Of a stretch of DNA of 64,000 bases, positions 29,345 through 39,038 are shown piece after piece. Under the pieces are notes generated by a model, which had not been told where the DNA came from, searched no databases, and saw nothing but the letters and a program-made list of their open reading frames with translations. The stretch lies in the NCBI RefSeq assembly GCF_014904735.1, contig NZ_JACZCR010000028.1:101535-165534 (forward strand), written 5' to 3'. This DNA comes from Microbulbifer hainanensis (GTDB taxonomy: Bacteria > Pseudomonadota > Gammaproteobacteria > Pseudomonadales > Cellvibrionaceae). The first letter of the stretch is position 1, and each line of letters starts with the position of its first letter. A program made the translations under genes and the position numbers.

Positions 29345-29450
29345 ACTGCCTCCCATATCTTAACCAGCCTGTAATTAAAACTTCCCGGCGAGGGACCGGT
29401 TACCCCGCCGAAAAGCTGGAAATCGGTCAATGTCGAGAACTGGCGTATCG

Positions 29451-30458
29451 CTAGCGATTGCCCAAGGGAAAAATCACTTTCCAGTCATTCTTCATATTCA
29501 CCACCGTCCAGCCCGCCTTTGGCGCGGCGGCCAGGGCCTTGTCCAGCTGGCCCACATGGGAATCCCGGTCGTAGGCCCACTCGCGCTTGCCGTCAGTGTG
29601 GTGTACCAGCAGACCGAAGCGGTCGCCATCGCCGGTGGTGGTCCACTGCAGCATTTCGAAGTCGCCATCGGAATTACCGGCGGCAAAAATGGGCCGGCGG
29701 CCGATATGCTGGTAGATGCCCACTGGCTTGCCGGCCTTGTCATCGATCAGGTTCACTTCGGGCAGTTTCACAATTACCGGCTTGCCGTTACGCATTTCGT
29801 ACTTGGCCTTGAGACTGCTGCCCACCACCTGCTCGGGCGGAATACCGTAGGTTTTTTCGGCGAACGCGCGCAGAAAATCGATGCCACCACCAGAGACAAT
29901 AAATGTTTTGAAGCCATTCGCGCGGAGGTATTTCAGCAGTTCCAGCATGGGCTGGTAGATCATCTGGGTGTAGGGCTTGTTGGTCTCTGGGTGTCGTGCG
30001 GTGGCCAGCCACCTTTTGACGCTTGCCTGAAATTCTTCACCGGTCATCCCCGTATGGGTGGCCGCAATTAGCTGCATCAGAGCGGGCTTGCCGCCTGCGA
30101 GTGCTTTCTTGGGATCGCCTTTCAATATCGAGGCAAAGGGCTCCTTTTGCTTCCACTCCGGATGTTTGGGGGCCTGCTCTTTCACTTTGTCGATGGCGTA
30201 GAGCAGTTGGAAGTAGACCGGCTTCTCCGCCCACAGGGTGCCGTCATTATCGAATGTGGCGATGCGCTGTTCGGGCGGCACAAAACCGGCAGCCCCCTGT
30301 TTGGTGGTCTTTTCAACGAAGGAGATGATGGACTGCTTGGTTTTGCCATCATTCCACGATGGCAGCGGGTCGCTGGCCTGAGCGCCCGCCATCACAGCAC
30401 AAGTGGCGAGCGCAATGCCGAGAGTCGTCAAAATACGGAGTAAGCGCTGAAACTTCAT
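29451..30458 (-). CDS. Exported HAD-superfamily hydrolase (phosphatase-like)
   Basis: A 335-residue protein with a signal peptide (RILTTLGIALATCAVMAGAQA). HAD motif I is D70-N-D-G-T, motif II is in FIVSGGGIDFLR, and the C-terminal acidic motif is in FAAGNSDGDFEML. It resembles the phosphoserine-phosphatase-like branch (a helical cap after motif I). ATG 30458 has AGGAG 5 nt upstream. It precedes the sulfatase at 27788 by about 100 bp on the same strand and is probably co-expressed, which suggests dephosphorylation of a product or cosubstrate outside the cytoplasm (inference). Confidence 0.85.
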   Translation of the reverse strand: MKFQRLLRILTTLGIALATCAVMAGAQASDPLPSWNDGKTKQSIISFVEKTTKQGAAGFVPPEQRIATFDNDGTLWAEKPVYFQLLYAIDKVKEQAPKHPEWKQKEPFASILKGDPKKALAGGKPALMQLIAATHTGMTGEEFQASVKRWLATARHPETNKPYTQMIYQPMLELLKYLRANGFKTFIVSGGGIDFLRAFAEKTYGIPPEQVVGSSLKAKYEMRNGKPVIVKLPEVNLIDDKAGKPVGIYQHIGRRPIFAAGNSDGDFEMLQWTTTGDGDRFGLLVHHTDGKREWAYDRDSHVGQLDKALAAAPKAGWTVVNMKNDWKVIFPLGNR

Positions 30459-30780
30459 GGTCACTCCTCGAGCGGGAACACAACAGCGAAATCAATGCCG
30501 CGGAAACGTGGCACTTAGTTTTACTTTAGCCGATCACTTGACAACCAAATTCCACAACCCTGAAGAGAACCTGACAGTCATTTGAATCAACGATGCGCTT
30601 GCACGGTAGCCGCCAAGCTACAGAACGATTTCGTACAAGGCGCCTAAACCTGCCCGACGTGACCGGATTAAGTGCCAGAATTACGGTTCCTGGACTAGCC
30701 TAGAGAGATGCCACGCCATGGGACGTGGCCAAATAGTCAATAACAAGATTGCGGCTCCGCATCAGCCGCCCCGCTTCGCC
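30459..30780. other. Divergent intergenic region (HAD gene / multiheme cytochrome gene)
   Basis: About 320 bp that must carry the promoters of both divergent units. An in-frame ATG at 30718 would lengthen the cytochrome by 21 residues but would bury its signal peptide. No clear operator was seen. Confidence 0.45.
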
Positions 30781-33135
30781 ATGACACAATCCGCAATTCC
30801 AATGTTGATTCTGTTCCGGTTGCTGCTCGTTGCACTGTTGCTCGGTGGCTGCGACAGAACCAGTCTGCCCGACGCTGAGCGAGAGAGCGGTCCAGCCGAG
30901 ACTACGCCGGCCGCCTCAATACCCGCGAACTCGCCGAGCCAGGAGCCCCCCCACCCCGCCAAATTGGCCGGTACTGTTACCGGTACTGTGGCCGGTGCGT
31001 CTGCCGGTATTTTTGTGGGCACAGAGGTGTGCGCATCCTGTCACGAGCAACAGTTCCAGTCCTGGCGCAATTCACAGCACGACCTAGCCATGCGCGAAGC
31101 CAATGACACTACGGTAGCTGGCAACTTCGATAATGCGGAATTCAACTATTTCGGTACCGTGTCGAAATTCTTCCGCCGCGACGGCGATTTCTACGTCCGC
31201 ACCGACGGTGCGGACGGTAAGCTGCACGACTTCCCCATCGCCTATACCTTCGGTGTCTATCCGCTGCAGCAATATCTGGTCAAATTTCCCGGCGGCCGGC
31301 TGCAGGCATTGAGCATCGCCTGGGATAGCCGCAGCAAATCCGAGGGTGGGCAGCGCTGGTTCCACCTGAATCCGGACGAGCATATTGAACACGGTGACGA
31401 GCTCCACTGGACCGGTCTGAATTACAACTGGAATTTCATGTGCGCGGACTGCCACTCCACCAACCTGCAGAAAAACTACGACTCAGCCACTCATACCTAT
31501 GACACGAAATGGTCTGAAATCAATGTCGCCTGCGAGGCCTGCCACGGGCCCGGCTCGCGCCACGTGCAGTGGGCCAAAGATCCCAGTGCCGGGGTCACCA
31601 ACAAGGGACTGAAGGTTTCCTTCGCCAGCCGCAAGCTGGCCGCGTGGCATATGAATCCCGACACGGGTATTGCACAGCTCGTGAGGCCTGCACAGACACA
31701 AACGGAACTGGAGACCTGCGCCCAGTGCCATTCGCGCCGAACAACCGGTTTCCCCGGCGCCGAGGCGGGAGATCCGATACTCGCGCACTTCAATCTGACG
31801 TTGCTGAGCGAACCGCTCTACCATGCGGATGGCCAGATCAATGACGAAGTCTATGTGTACGGCTCCTTCCTGCAGAGCAAGATGCACGCGGCCGGAGTGA
31901 CCTGCAGCAACTGCCATGACCCACACAACCTGAAAGTACGCATCGAGGGCAATGGCCTGTGCGGCCAGTGCCACCTGCCGAGCAAGTTCGACACGCCCGA
32001 CCACCACATGCATCCGGTCAACAGTAGTGGCGCCCAGTGTGTCAGTTGTCATATGCCCACCAAGACCTATATGCAGGTAGACGCGCGCCGCGACCACAGC
32101 TTCCGTATTCCCCGCCCGGATCTGTCCGACCGCCTGCAGACACCCAATGCCTGTACCGGCTGCCACAGTGACAAATCCAATGCCTGGGCAGCGGCAGAAC
32201 TGGAGAGGAAATTCGGCAAGCCAAACCGCAGACACTACGGTGAAGCCCTCTACGCCGGCCGCCACGGCCTGCCCGGCGCGGAGGGGGCACTGATGGCACT
32301 GATCGTCGACGAGAAACAACCGGAAATCGCGCGGGCTACCGCGGTGAGCCTGCTGCCGCACTATCTGTCGCGAAACTCAGCGCAACTGCTACAGGCCATC
32401 GCCCAGGGAGACAACGCGCTGCTGCAACTCGGCCTGGCGGATTCTCTACAGGCGGTGCCACAACAGGTCCGGCCCGCACTCGCCATTCCCCTGCTGTATG
32501 AAGACGAACCCGTCATCGCCGCGCTCGCCGCCAATGCCCTGGTCGGCATGCCGATGGACAATTACCCGGCCTCGGTGCAACAGCAATTTGCCCGGGCCCT
32601 CAACCAGTACCTCGAGCAGGAGAAATTCAACAGCGATCGGCCCGAGTCTCTCGCCAACTTGGCCGGCGTCCGCGCACAGCAGGGGCAAATACAACAGGCG
32701 GAAGCGCTGTTCCAGCAAGCCATTTCGCTTGCGCCCTATTACACCCCCGCCTACGTCAATCTCGCCGACCTCTATCGCGCCTCGGGCCGCGAGGGCGATG
32801 CGGAATCCCTGCTACGCACGGCACTGGGAAAGGTCACCGTCAAGGCGCCAGTGCAGCACAGCCTCGGCTTATCCCTGGTGCGCCAGCAGCGCAAAGCGGA
32901 GGCATTGAAGTACCTGCACCTAGCCGCCGAGAGCTCGCAGGGCTCGGCCCGCTATGTTTATGTCTACGGCCTAGCGCTGAACTCTGTCGGCAAGACAGAT
33001 GAGGCATTGAATACCCTTGATCAAGGGCTGGCGCGTTTCCCCGGCAATGTGGAAATCCTCCAGGCACTGGCGTCCATCAACCGTGAGACGGGCAATCTGG
33101 AAAAAGCCAAGCACTACGCGGATATGTTGCGCTGA
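30781..33135 (+). CDS. Eight-heme c-type cytochrome lipoprotein with C-terminal TPR repeats
   Basis: About 784 residues. A lipoprotein signal (LLLVALLLGGC) is followed by eight CxxCH heme-attachment motifs in order: CASCH, CADCH, CEACH, CAQCH, CSNCH, CGQCH, CVSCH and CTGCH. After the last heme come a HEAT-like helical region (about 490-600) and three or four TPRs (about 610-784). This is the layout of cytochrome c554/NrfA-like multiheme proteins fused to a scaffold. It is periplasmic or surface-exposed and needs the cytochrome c maturation system. It lies 120 bp before the second DUF3604 gene; a redox role in the pathway is inferred. Confidence 0.9.
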   Translation: MTQSAIPMLILFRLLLVALLLGGCDRTSLPDAERESGPAETTPAASIPANSPSQEPPHPAKLAGTVTGTVAGASAGIFVGTEVCASCHEQQFQSWRNSQHDLAMREANDTTVAGNFDNAEFNYFGTVSKFFRRDGDFYVRTDGADGKLHDFPIAYTFGVYPLQQYLVKFPGGRLQALSIAWDSRSKSEGGQRWFHLNPDEHIEHGDELHWTGLNYNWNFMCADCHSTNLQKNYDSATHTYDTKWSEINVACEACHGPGSRHVQWAKDPSAGVTNKGLKVSFASRKLAAWHMNPDTGIAQLVRPAQTQTELETCAQCHSRRTTGFPGAEAGDPILAHFNLTLLSEPLYHADGQINDEVYVYGSFLQSKMHAAGVTCSNCHDPHNLKVRIEGNGLCGQCHLPSKFDTPDHHMHPVNSSGAQCVSCHMPTKTYMQVDARRDHSFRIPRPDLSDRLQTPNACTGCHSDKSNAWAAAELERKFGKPNRRHYGEALYAGRHGLPGAEGALMALIVDEKQPEIARATAVSLLPHYLSRNSAQLLQAIAQGDNALLQLGLADSLQAVPQQVRPALAIPLLYEDEPVIAALAANALVGMPMDNYPASVQQQFARALNQYLEQEKFNSDRPESLANLAGVRAQQGQIQQAEALFQQAISLAPYYTPAYVNLADLYRASGREGDAESLLRTALGKVTVKAPVQHSLGLSLVRQQRKAEALKYLHLAAESSQGSARYVYVYGLALNSVGKTDEALNTLDQGLARFPGNVEILQALASINRETGNLEKAKHYADMLR

Positions 33136-33254
33136 ATCCAACGAAAGGTGTCACGGCGGACAAGACTCCCAAGCGCTCCCCCTCGCAAAGCCTCTATGCT
33201 TACCGCTATACAACGCCGATCGGCGATGTCCCGCGGTTTTTGCGAGAGGTATCC

Positions 33255-35210
33255 ATGCGCAACTTTGCCCCTTCTTTTTTATTTGCTTTATGTGCCTTAT
33301 TACTGGTCGCCTGTGGCGGGGACCGCGGCGAACACAAGCAGGCTCCGGACTCGGCCCCACCGGCGAAAAGCGATGAAATGACGCCGAGCGAAGAGGTTTC
33401 GCCAGATGGAACCGGTACTGGCGATGCCAAGGAAGCGATGCTGGAGGAAGAATCCGCAACCGCCGCCGAATTCCCCGCCAATGTCTACTTCGGCAATTTC
33501 CACGTGCACACCAGCTATTCGTTTGACGCAGTAACCAATGGATCCACTACAACGCCCGCGGATGCCTACCGCTGGGCCCAGGGAGAAGCCATTCCCGCCG
33601 GCGTGCTGGGCGGCGAACTGAAAATCGAGCGGCCACTGGATTTCTATGCGGTGTCCGACCACGCCGAGTATCTCGGTGTCTTCAAGAAAATGTTCGACCC
33701 CAACAACCCGCTGAGCAAACTGCCGATCGCCAAGGACATAACCTCGAAAGATACCAAGGTGGCCTTTGATGCCTACGCCCGCATTCTCGATTCGATGCAA
33801 CCGGGTATGTCTGACCCAACCCTGTCCGATCCCGCGGTTACCAAGCCGATCTGGAAGGAGATGGTAGAGACCGCCGACAAATACTATCAACCTGGCAAGT
33901 TCACCACCTTCCCCGCCTTCGAGTGGACCTCGAACCCGGACAAACTGAACCTGCACCGCGTGGTGGTGTTCCGCACTTCCGAGGGCGTACCGGATCTACC
34001 CTATTCCGCGCTGGATTCAGAAGACCCGCGCGACCTGTGGAAGTGGATGGAAACCACCCGCCAGGGTGGCGCGACCCTGTTCGCGATTCCGCACAACGGC
34101 AACGCCAGTGACGGCCTGATGTTCCCGGTCGAGCTCGATGGCAAACCCCTGACGGCAGAGTACATCGAGACGCGCGTGAACAACGAGCCAGTTTACGAGG
34201 TGTCCCAGATCAAGGGCACTTCGGAAACCTTCCCCAGCCTCTCGCCCAACGACGAGTTCGCCGACTTCGAAATCTGGGATTACATCCTCTCCTCGACCAA
34301 GGTCGTGCGCCCCAAACACAAGAAAGGCGGCTATGCGCGGCAGGCCTATCTCGATGGCATATCGATGGCGGCCAATGGCAAACAGAATCCCTACGTATTC
34401 GGCCTGATCGGCGATTCCGACACCCACAACTCAGCCTCGGCAATTGAGGAAGACAACTACACCGGTAAATTTGGTATCGAGGCCAGCCCCGAGCACCGCC
34501 TGGACGGCCCCATCCCCGGCGACGAAGCGAATAATCAGCGCGTGCGGGAATTCAGTTCCGGCGGTCTCGCCGCAGTGTGGGCGCCGGAAAACACCCGCGA
34601 AGCGATCTGGGATGCGGTCAAGCGCAAGGAAACCTTCGCGACCTCAGGTACGCGCCTGAAGGTGCGCTTCTTCGGTGGCTGGGATTACGATGACCAGAGT
34701 ATGCAGGGCGAAGAATGGGCTAAAGCGGCCTACGGTGCCGGCGTGCCGATGGGTGGCAACCTGGAGCCCGGCGGCGACGGCCAGAAACCGGTCTTCCTCG
34801 TGCAGGCGATGAAGGACAGCGCCGGTGCCAACCTCGACCGTATCCAGATCATCAAGGGCTGGGTGGATGAAGCCGGCGAGCAACACCAGAAGATTTTCAA
34901 TGTCGCCCTGTCCGACGACCGCAAGGCCGATGCCAACGGCAAGGTTCCAGCGGTGGGTAACACGGTCAATGTCAAAGATGCCACCTACACCAACGATATC
35001 GGCGCAACGCAGTTGTCGGCGGTCTGGACCGATGAGGATTTCGATCCGGAGCAGTACGCGTTTTACTATGCCCGCGTGATCGAGATTCCGACCCCGCGCT
35101 GGTCGACTTACGATGCCATGCGCGTCGGGCGCAAACCCCGCGACGATCTGCCGGTAACCATCCAGGAGCGCGGCTGGACGTCCCCGATCTGGTATTCGCC
35201 CGGTCAGTAA
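33255..35210 (+). CDS. DUF3604 lipoprotein with PHP-like metal-binding signature (copy 2)
   Basis: A 651-residue lipoprotein (LLLVAC lipobox, Cys20). ATG 33255 has GAGAGG 6 nt upstream. It has the same ordered candidate ligands as copy 1: GNFHVHTSYS, VSDHAE, PAFEW, NLHRVV, IPHNGN and SDTHNS. Long blocks are shared with copy 1 (NTREAIWDA, KRKETFAT-G, GANLDR-QIIKGWVD, ARV-EIPTPRW), so the two arose by duplication, but they are divergent enough to differ in substrate. It closes the plus-strand run of the exported-enzyme island. Confidence 0.85.
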   Translation: MRNFAPSFLFALCALLLVACGGDRGEHKQAPDSAPPAKSDEMTPSEEVSPDGTGTGDAKEAMLEEESATAAEFPANVYFGNFHVHTSYSFDAVTNGSTTTPADAYRWAQGEAIPAGVLGGELKIERPLDFYAVSDHAEYLGVFKKMFDPNNPLSKLPIAKDITSKDTKVAFDAYARILDSMQPGMSDPTLSDPAVTKPIWKEMVETADKYYQPGKFTTFPAFEWTSNPDKLNLHRVVVFRTSEGVPDLPYSALDSEDPRDLWKWMETTRQGGATLFAIPHNGNASDGLMFPVELDGKPLTAEYIETRVNNEPVYEVSQIKGTSETFPSLSPNDEFADFEIWDYILSSTKVVRPKHKKGGYARQAYLDGISMAANGKQNPYVFGLIGDSDTHNSASAIEEDNYTGKFGIEASPEHRLDGPIPGDEANNQRVREFSSGGLAAVWAPENTREAIWDAVKRKETFATSGTRLKVRFFGGWDYDDQSMQGEEWAKAAYGAGVPMGGNLEPGGDGQKPVFLVQAMKDSAGANLDRIQIIKGWVDEAGEQHQKIFNVALSDDRKADANGKVPAVGNTVNVKDATYTNDIGATQLSAVWTDEDFDPEQYAFYYARVIEIPTPRWSTYDAMRVGRKPRDDLPVTIQERGWTSPIWYSPGQ

Positions 35211-35246
35211 AAACAGCGTAGAACCAGCGGTGTGTTCGCCGACGAT

Positions 35247-36269
35247 CTAGCGCGGCTCGCCTTCCTGGTGGAGCGCGCGCCAGCGGCTCGGCGAGAATCC
35301 GGTCCAGCGCTTAAAGTTCCGACTGAAAATCGCCACATCCGCGTAACCCAGATTCAGCGCCAGGTCGGTCACGGATAACTGCCCGTGTTGCAGATGCCTC
35401 TGGGCAATTTCCATACGGGTACGCTGCAGCAGCTCGCGGAAGCTGGTCCCCTCGCCCTGCAACCGCTTCTGCAACACGCGCGGATGCAGATTAAGCCCGA
35501 CGGCCACCCGCTCAATATTGCACTCGCCACTCGGTAACAGGTTGCTGATGATATGGCGCACCTGTGCCTGCAAGTTCCCCGGATAAATGGATTCCAGCAT
35601 TTTGATGCGTTGTTGGAAGTGCTCACGCAGTAACTGCTCATCGTAGTGAGGTTTGCGCCCCGCCCAGCTCAACGGAAAACTCACACCGCCAAAATGGCTG
35701 CCGAACAGGACGTGCCCCACATATTTTTCCGGCAGCTGCAGTGCGCCTTCCCGCAATGCCTCCGGCAACGCCTGTGGCAGGTGAATTTTCAACTGGGTAC
35801 CGGCATTTTCGACCATCTGCGCAATCGTGTTGTAGGCCTGCCCCGCGCTCAACTGCATCAGCTGCGCCAGGCCGGTGGTATTGGTGAAATCAAACCCCAG
35901 TTGCAGTTCCAGCAACTCACCGTGGGGATACTGCTGCACGTGGACACCGTGGGCGTGCAGGCTGATGTGTTGATCCGCATAGGTAAGCGCATCGCCGAGG
36001 GTTTCCTGCTGGCGAATCGAAAGCGCGATCTCACCCAGTGCCAGGATGCTCTGCCGGGCCGCCAGGCGCAGTCCAAAGAGCGGTTCCATGCACCGGCTGG
36101 CGGTGGCATCGAGCAAATCCGCGAGCCGCGTATACGACACATAGGTATTGGGATCGCGCAGCTGCGCACTGCTGAAACCGGCCTCACGCAATATCTGCGC
36201 CGGATTGTGACCCAACTGACTGACCAGCTGTTCATAACCTTCAATCGCACCACTGCGAATCAGAAACAT
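35247..36269 (-). CDS. AraC-family transcriptional regulator (divergent)
   Basis: A 340-residue regulator with an N-terminal Arabinose_bd-type effector domain (about 15-190) and a C-terminal pair of HTHs (about 240-335: NIERVAVGLNLHPRVLQKRL and VTDLALNLGYADVAIFSRNF, ending KRWTGFSPSRWR). The ATG is preceded by GGGGGAGAG. It is transcribed away from the dehydrogenase at 36427, and a 17-bp direct repeat with 21-bp period lies in the shared intergenic region. It is the likely local activator of the 36.4-42.6 kb operon, responding to an unknown hydrophobic effector. Confidence 0.9.
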   Translation of the reverse strand: MFLIRSGAIEGYEQLVSQLGHNPAQILREAGFSSAQLRDPNTYVSYTRLADLLDATASRCMEPLFGLRLAARQSILALGEIALSIRQQETLGDALTYADQHISLHAHGVHVQQYPHGELLELQLGFDFTNTTGLAQLMQLSAGQAYNTIAQMVENAGTQLKIHLPQALPEALREGALQLPEKYVGHVLFGSHFGGVSFPLSWAGRKPHYDEQLLREHFQQRIKMLESIYPGNLQAQVRHIISNLLPSGECNIERVAVGLNLHPRVLQKRLQGEGTSFRELLQRTRMEIAQRHLQHGQLSVTDLALNLGYADVAIFSRNFKRWTGFSPSRWRALHQEGEPR

Positions 36270-36305
36270 CTCTCCCCCCGGTGTTCATGAATAGTCACCA
36301 CCAAT

Positions 36306-36343
36306 TCGCAAAAGATCAACTTTTGCTCGCAAATAGTCAAGTT
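36306..36343. promoter_or_regulatory. Putative AraC operator, two 17-bp direct repeats
   Basis: TCGCAAAAGATCAACTT (36306-36322) and TCGCAAATAGTCAAGTT (36327-36343) match at 13 of 17 positions and repeat with a 21-bp period, two turns of the helix, as expected for an AraC dimer bound to one face. A partial third copy (ATAGTCA) is at 36291-36297. The site is 84-121 bp upstream of the start codon at 36427. Confidence 0.65.
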
Positions 36344-36426
36344 GTTATTCCGCGCCATTACATAGACTGCGACCAGTGCATTGAGGCCACAACCAGAACA
36401 ATAAGAAAACAAACCGGAGAATTGCG

Positions 36427-37407
36427 ATGCAGAGAGTATTTGTGACCGGTGCCGGCGGATTTATCGGTCGACACCTGGTCGCGCAACTGCTGGAACGGGG
36501 TTGCTATGTCACCGCTCTGATGCTGGCAGGTGAGCCGGTGCCCGCAGCCTGGGAGGGGCGCGTGCGCACCGTCACCGGCGATGTACGCAGGCTGGCGGCG
36601 CAGGCCGAGGAAATCGGCAAGATCGACACCATCTTCCACCTGGCCGCTGTGGTCAGTGACTGGGGTGCCCGCCAGGAGCACGTGGACATCACCGTGCACG
36701 GTACCAGGCAGGCAATATTGCTCGCGCTTAAGTGGAATGCACGCTTTGTCGTTACCACCAGCGTGGCGGCGTTTGGCAGCGCCATGGGCACCGGGACACT
36801 CAATGAGGAAACACCGCGCGGCGTGCCAGCTTCCAGTTACGAATATGCTAAGCAGCAACAGGAAGATGTAACCCTGAAAGCGGTGCGTGAGCAGGGACTG
36901 CGCGCAGTCATCGTTCGGCCGGCCAACGTGTACGGGGTCGGCAGTGTTTGGGTAAACCGTTTTCGCGAATTCCTCGCCGAGAAAAGGCCATCGCTGCTGG
37001 GCAGTGGCGACTGGGATGCGGGCCTTGTGCATGTGCGCAACCTGATCGACGCGCTGGTACTGGTAGCTGAGAGCGACAGGATCGGCAATGGGGAAATCTT
37101 TGTGATTTCCGACGGCCAGGGCATCACCTGGAAGCAGTATTTAGACGCGCTGGCGCAAACACTATCGCTGCCCGCACCGAAAAGCATTCCCAATTTTCTC
37201 GCGCGCCTGCTTGCACCGCTGATGGAATTTTTTGGCAAGCTGATGCGCCTTAAAAATGCACCACCGGTAACCAATCTGGGCTATCGACTGACCGGTGTGG
37301 AAAGTATTTTCGACGCAAGCAAAGCGAGATCTGTGCTCGGCTATCAGCCGAAAATTACCTTGGAAGAAGCCATGCAGGAAATCCGGCAGGCTTACGATCA
37401 ATCCTGA
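36427..37407 (+). CDS. NAD-dependent epimerase/dehydratase, 3-beta-HSD-like
   Basis: A 326-residue extended SDR. It has an N-terminal TGAGGFIGRHLV nucleotide-binding motif and HLAAVVSDWG. The active-site Tyr-x3-Lys is YEYAKQ near residue 140, with the catalytic Ser/Thr in VVTTSVAAFG. VRPANVYGVGS follows. The C-terminal part (LTGVESIFDASKARSVLGYQP) is typical of 3-beta-hydroxysteroid dehydrogenase/isomerase-like members. CGGAG precedes the ATG. It is the first gene of a plus-strand operon facing the AraC regulator. Steroid or terpenoid alcohol oxidation is plausible but not provable from sequence. Confidence 0.87.
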   Translation: MQRVFVTGAGGFIGRHLVAQLLERGCYVTALMLAGEPVPAAWEGRVRTVTGDVRRLAAQAEEIGKIDTIFHLAAVVSDWGARQEHVDITVHGTRQAILLALKWNARFVVTTSVAAFGSAMGTGTLNEETPRGVPASSYEYAKQQQEDVTLKAVREQGLRAVIVRPANVYGVGSVWVNRFREFLAEKRPSLLGSGDWDAGLVHVRNLIDALVLVAESDRIGNGEIFVISDGQGITWKQYLDALAQTLSLPAPKSIPNFLARLLAPLMEFFGKLMRLKNAPPVTNLGYRLTGVESIFDASKARSVLGYQPKITLEEAMQEIRQAYDQS

Positions 37408-37458
37408 GAATGACTATTCAAACCAGAAGTACCTACAGCAAATGAGAGGAAACAAAAT

Positions 37459-37965
37459 ATGACAATTCCATTCCCCATTCATCCGCAAGACTCCCTGCTG
37501 ACCATCAATACTGACGAGCAGCCGATCGTCAAAAATGCGCTGCCGGGCGTACACGTATCTCCGTGTTTTCTCGATCCGGAAAACGGCGTGTGGGTACTGC
37601 GTGTGCAGTTCGAGCCGGGTACGGTTCTGCCGCGACACTTCCATACCGGTTGTGTCCACCTGTACACCACTTCCGGTAGCTGGCATTACACCGAGTACCC
37701 GGACCAACCGCAGACCGCCGGCAGTTACCTGTACGAGCCGGGTGGCTCCGTTCACCAGCTCCAGGTGCCCGAGACCAATACCGAGATCACCGACACCTTC
37801 ATGGCGGTATTTGGTGCGAACATCAACTTCGATGAGAACGACGAGTTCATGAACGTGATGGACGCCGGCTGGATCGAGACGGTTATGCTGGAAGCGGCCA
37901 AGGCCCAGGGCATTGTTCCGCGCTATATCAAGCCGAAGACCGGTGCTGGATACTCCGACGAGTGA
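37459..37965 (+). CDS. Cupin protein, 2,4'-dihydroxyacetophenone dioxygenase-like
   Basis: A 168-residue single-domain cupin. Cupin motif 1 is centred on LPRHFHTGCVHLY (His, His and possibly a further His as metal ligands) and motif 2 on YLYEPGGSVHQL. Length and sequence fit the family annotated as 2,4'-dihydroxyacetophenone dioxygenase, which cleaves a C-C bond next to a ketone; whether this member does so is unknown. GAGG lies upstream of the ATG. It sits between two dehydrogenase genes of the same operon, so it may act on a ketone formed by them. Confidence 0.8.
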   Translation: MTIPFPIHPQDSLLTINTDEQPIVKNALPGVHVSPCFLDPENGVWVLRVQFEPGTVLPRHFHTGCVHLYTTSGSWHYTEYPDQPQTAGSYLYEPGGSVHQLQVPETNTEITDTFMAVFGANINFDENDEFMNVMDAGWIETVMLEAAKAQGIVPRYIKPKTGAGYSDE

Positions 37966-38087
37966 TCTCTCCACCCCCTCCACGGAGGGGGGCCACAATT
38001 GCCTTCCGGCAAAAAATTATTATCGCGCGCCCCTGCCTGACCGATCCTATCGGGCAAGGCGCCGTGCATTTTGAATGAGAGAAAACC

Positions 38088-38924
38088 ATGAGTAACTGGA
38101 AACACGGCACACCAAAGACGGCATTCGTCTCCGGCGGAGGTAGCGGTATCGGACTCAACCTGACCCGCGCACTGCTGAAAGACGGCGCCAGCGTGGCGAT
38201 TTTTGACCTCAAGGTGGAGGACGCCCTGCTGACTGAATTGCGCGAGCTCTGCGCTCCGGGACGCCAGGTCGAAGCCTATATCGTCGACATGACCGATCAC
38301 CAGGCCCTGGAAGCGGCAATGGATCGCGCCGCGAATGAGATCGGCACCCCGGACTTCGCGGTGAATTGTGCCGGTGTTCTGAGCACAGCGGTTTTTACCG
38401 AAATGTCTTACGACATGTTCGAGCAATCCATCCGCGTCAACCTGATCGGCAGCCGCAATTTCGCCGCGGGCACACTGCGCCATATGCAGCCCGGCGGACA
38501 TCTCGCACTGATTGCTTCGCTGGCCGGCATCTGCGGCAGCTACACCCACGCCGCCTACTCCGCCTCCAAGTTCGGCGTTGTCGGTCTGGCGGAGGTCCTG
38601 CGCACAGAACTGAAACCAAGGGGCATTGATGTCTCGGTGATCTGCCCTGGCGAAATCATGACGCCAATGCTGGAAGAAGAGCGCAGGGTCGGCAGCCGTG
38701 TGACAGAGATCGTCAACGAGTTCGCAGGAGTCCTGCCGGTGGAAAAGGCGGTCGCAGGTATTCTCGCCGGGCTGCGCAAGCGGCAGTACATGATTACACC
38801 GGGCTTCAGGGCCAAGTTGACCCGCGCCCTCGCTCGGAAAGCCACTGCCCTGTTCCACTGGGTCGTGGACGGCAAGGTGGCCAAAGGCCTGGCGCAGGAA
38901 AAACGGCAGGCAGCGCGCTCTTGA
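38088..38924 (+). CDS. Short-chain dehydrogenase/reductase
   Basis: A 278-residue classical SDR with TGxxxGxG-type motif SGGGSGIGLNL (residues 13-23), NCAGVLS (NNAG-equivalent), Ser in LIASLAGICG and catalytic Tyr-x3-Lys YSASKFG. The C-terminus (TRALARKATALFHWVVDGKVAKGL) is basic and amphipathic, which may attach it to the membrane. GAGAG precedes the ATG. It probably oxidises a secondary alcohol in the same pathway as its neighbours. Confidence 0.9.
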   Translation: MSNWKHGTPKTAFVSGGGSGIGLNLTRALLKDGASVAIFDLKVEDALLTELRELCAPGRQVEAYIVDMTDHQALEAAMDRAANEIGTPDFAVNCAGVLSTAVFTEMSYDMFEQSIRVNLIGSRNFAAGTLRHMQPGGHLALIASLAGICGSYTHAAYSASKFGVVGLAEVLRTELKPRGIDVSVICPGEIMTPMLEEERRVGSRVTEIVNEFAGVLPVEKAVAGILAGLRKRQYMITPGFRAKLTRALARKATALFHWVVDGKVAKGLAQEKRQAARS

Positions 38925-39038
38925 ACCACGCACTTCAGAACGCTCTTAAACCCACTCTTAGCACACGCTTCGGTAAAGGCGCACCGGGGCGGCCGCGAGG
39001 CCGCCCGCAAAAATAATGATAACGCTGTAGGTTACGCG

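Noticed and set aside
37974..37991. CCCCCTC/GAGGGGG hairpin after the cupin gene as a terminator
   Set aside because: No T run follows and the SDR gene downstream appears to be in the same operon; at most a weak attenuator or mRNA-processing site.
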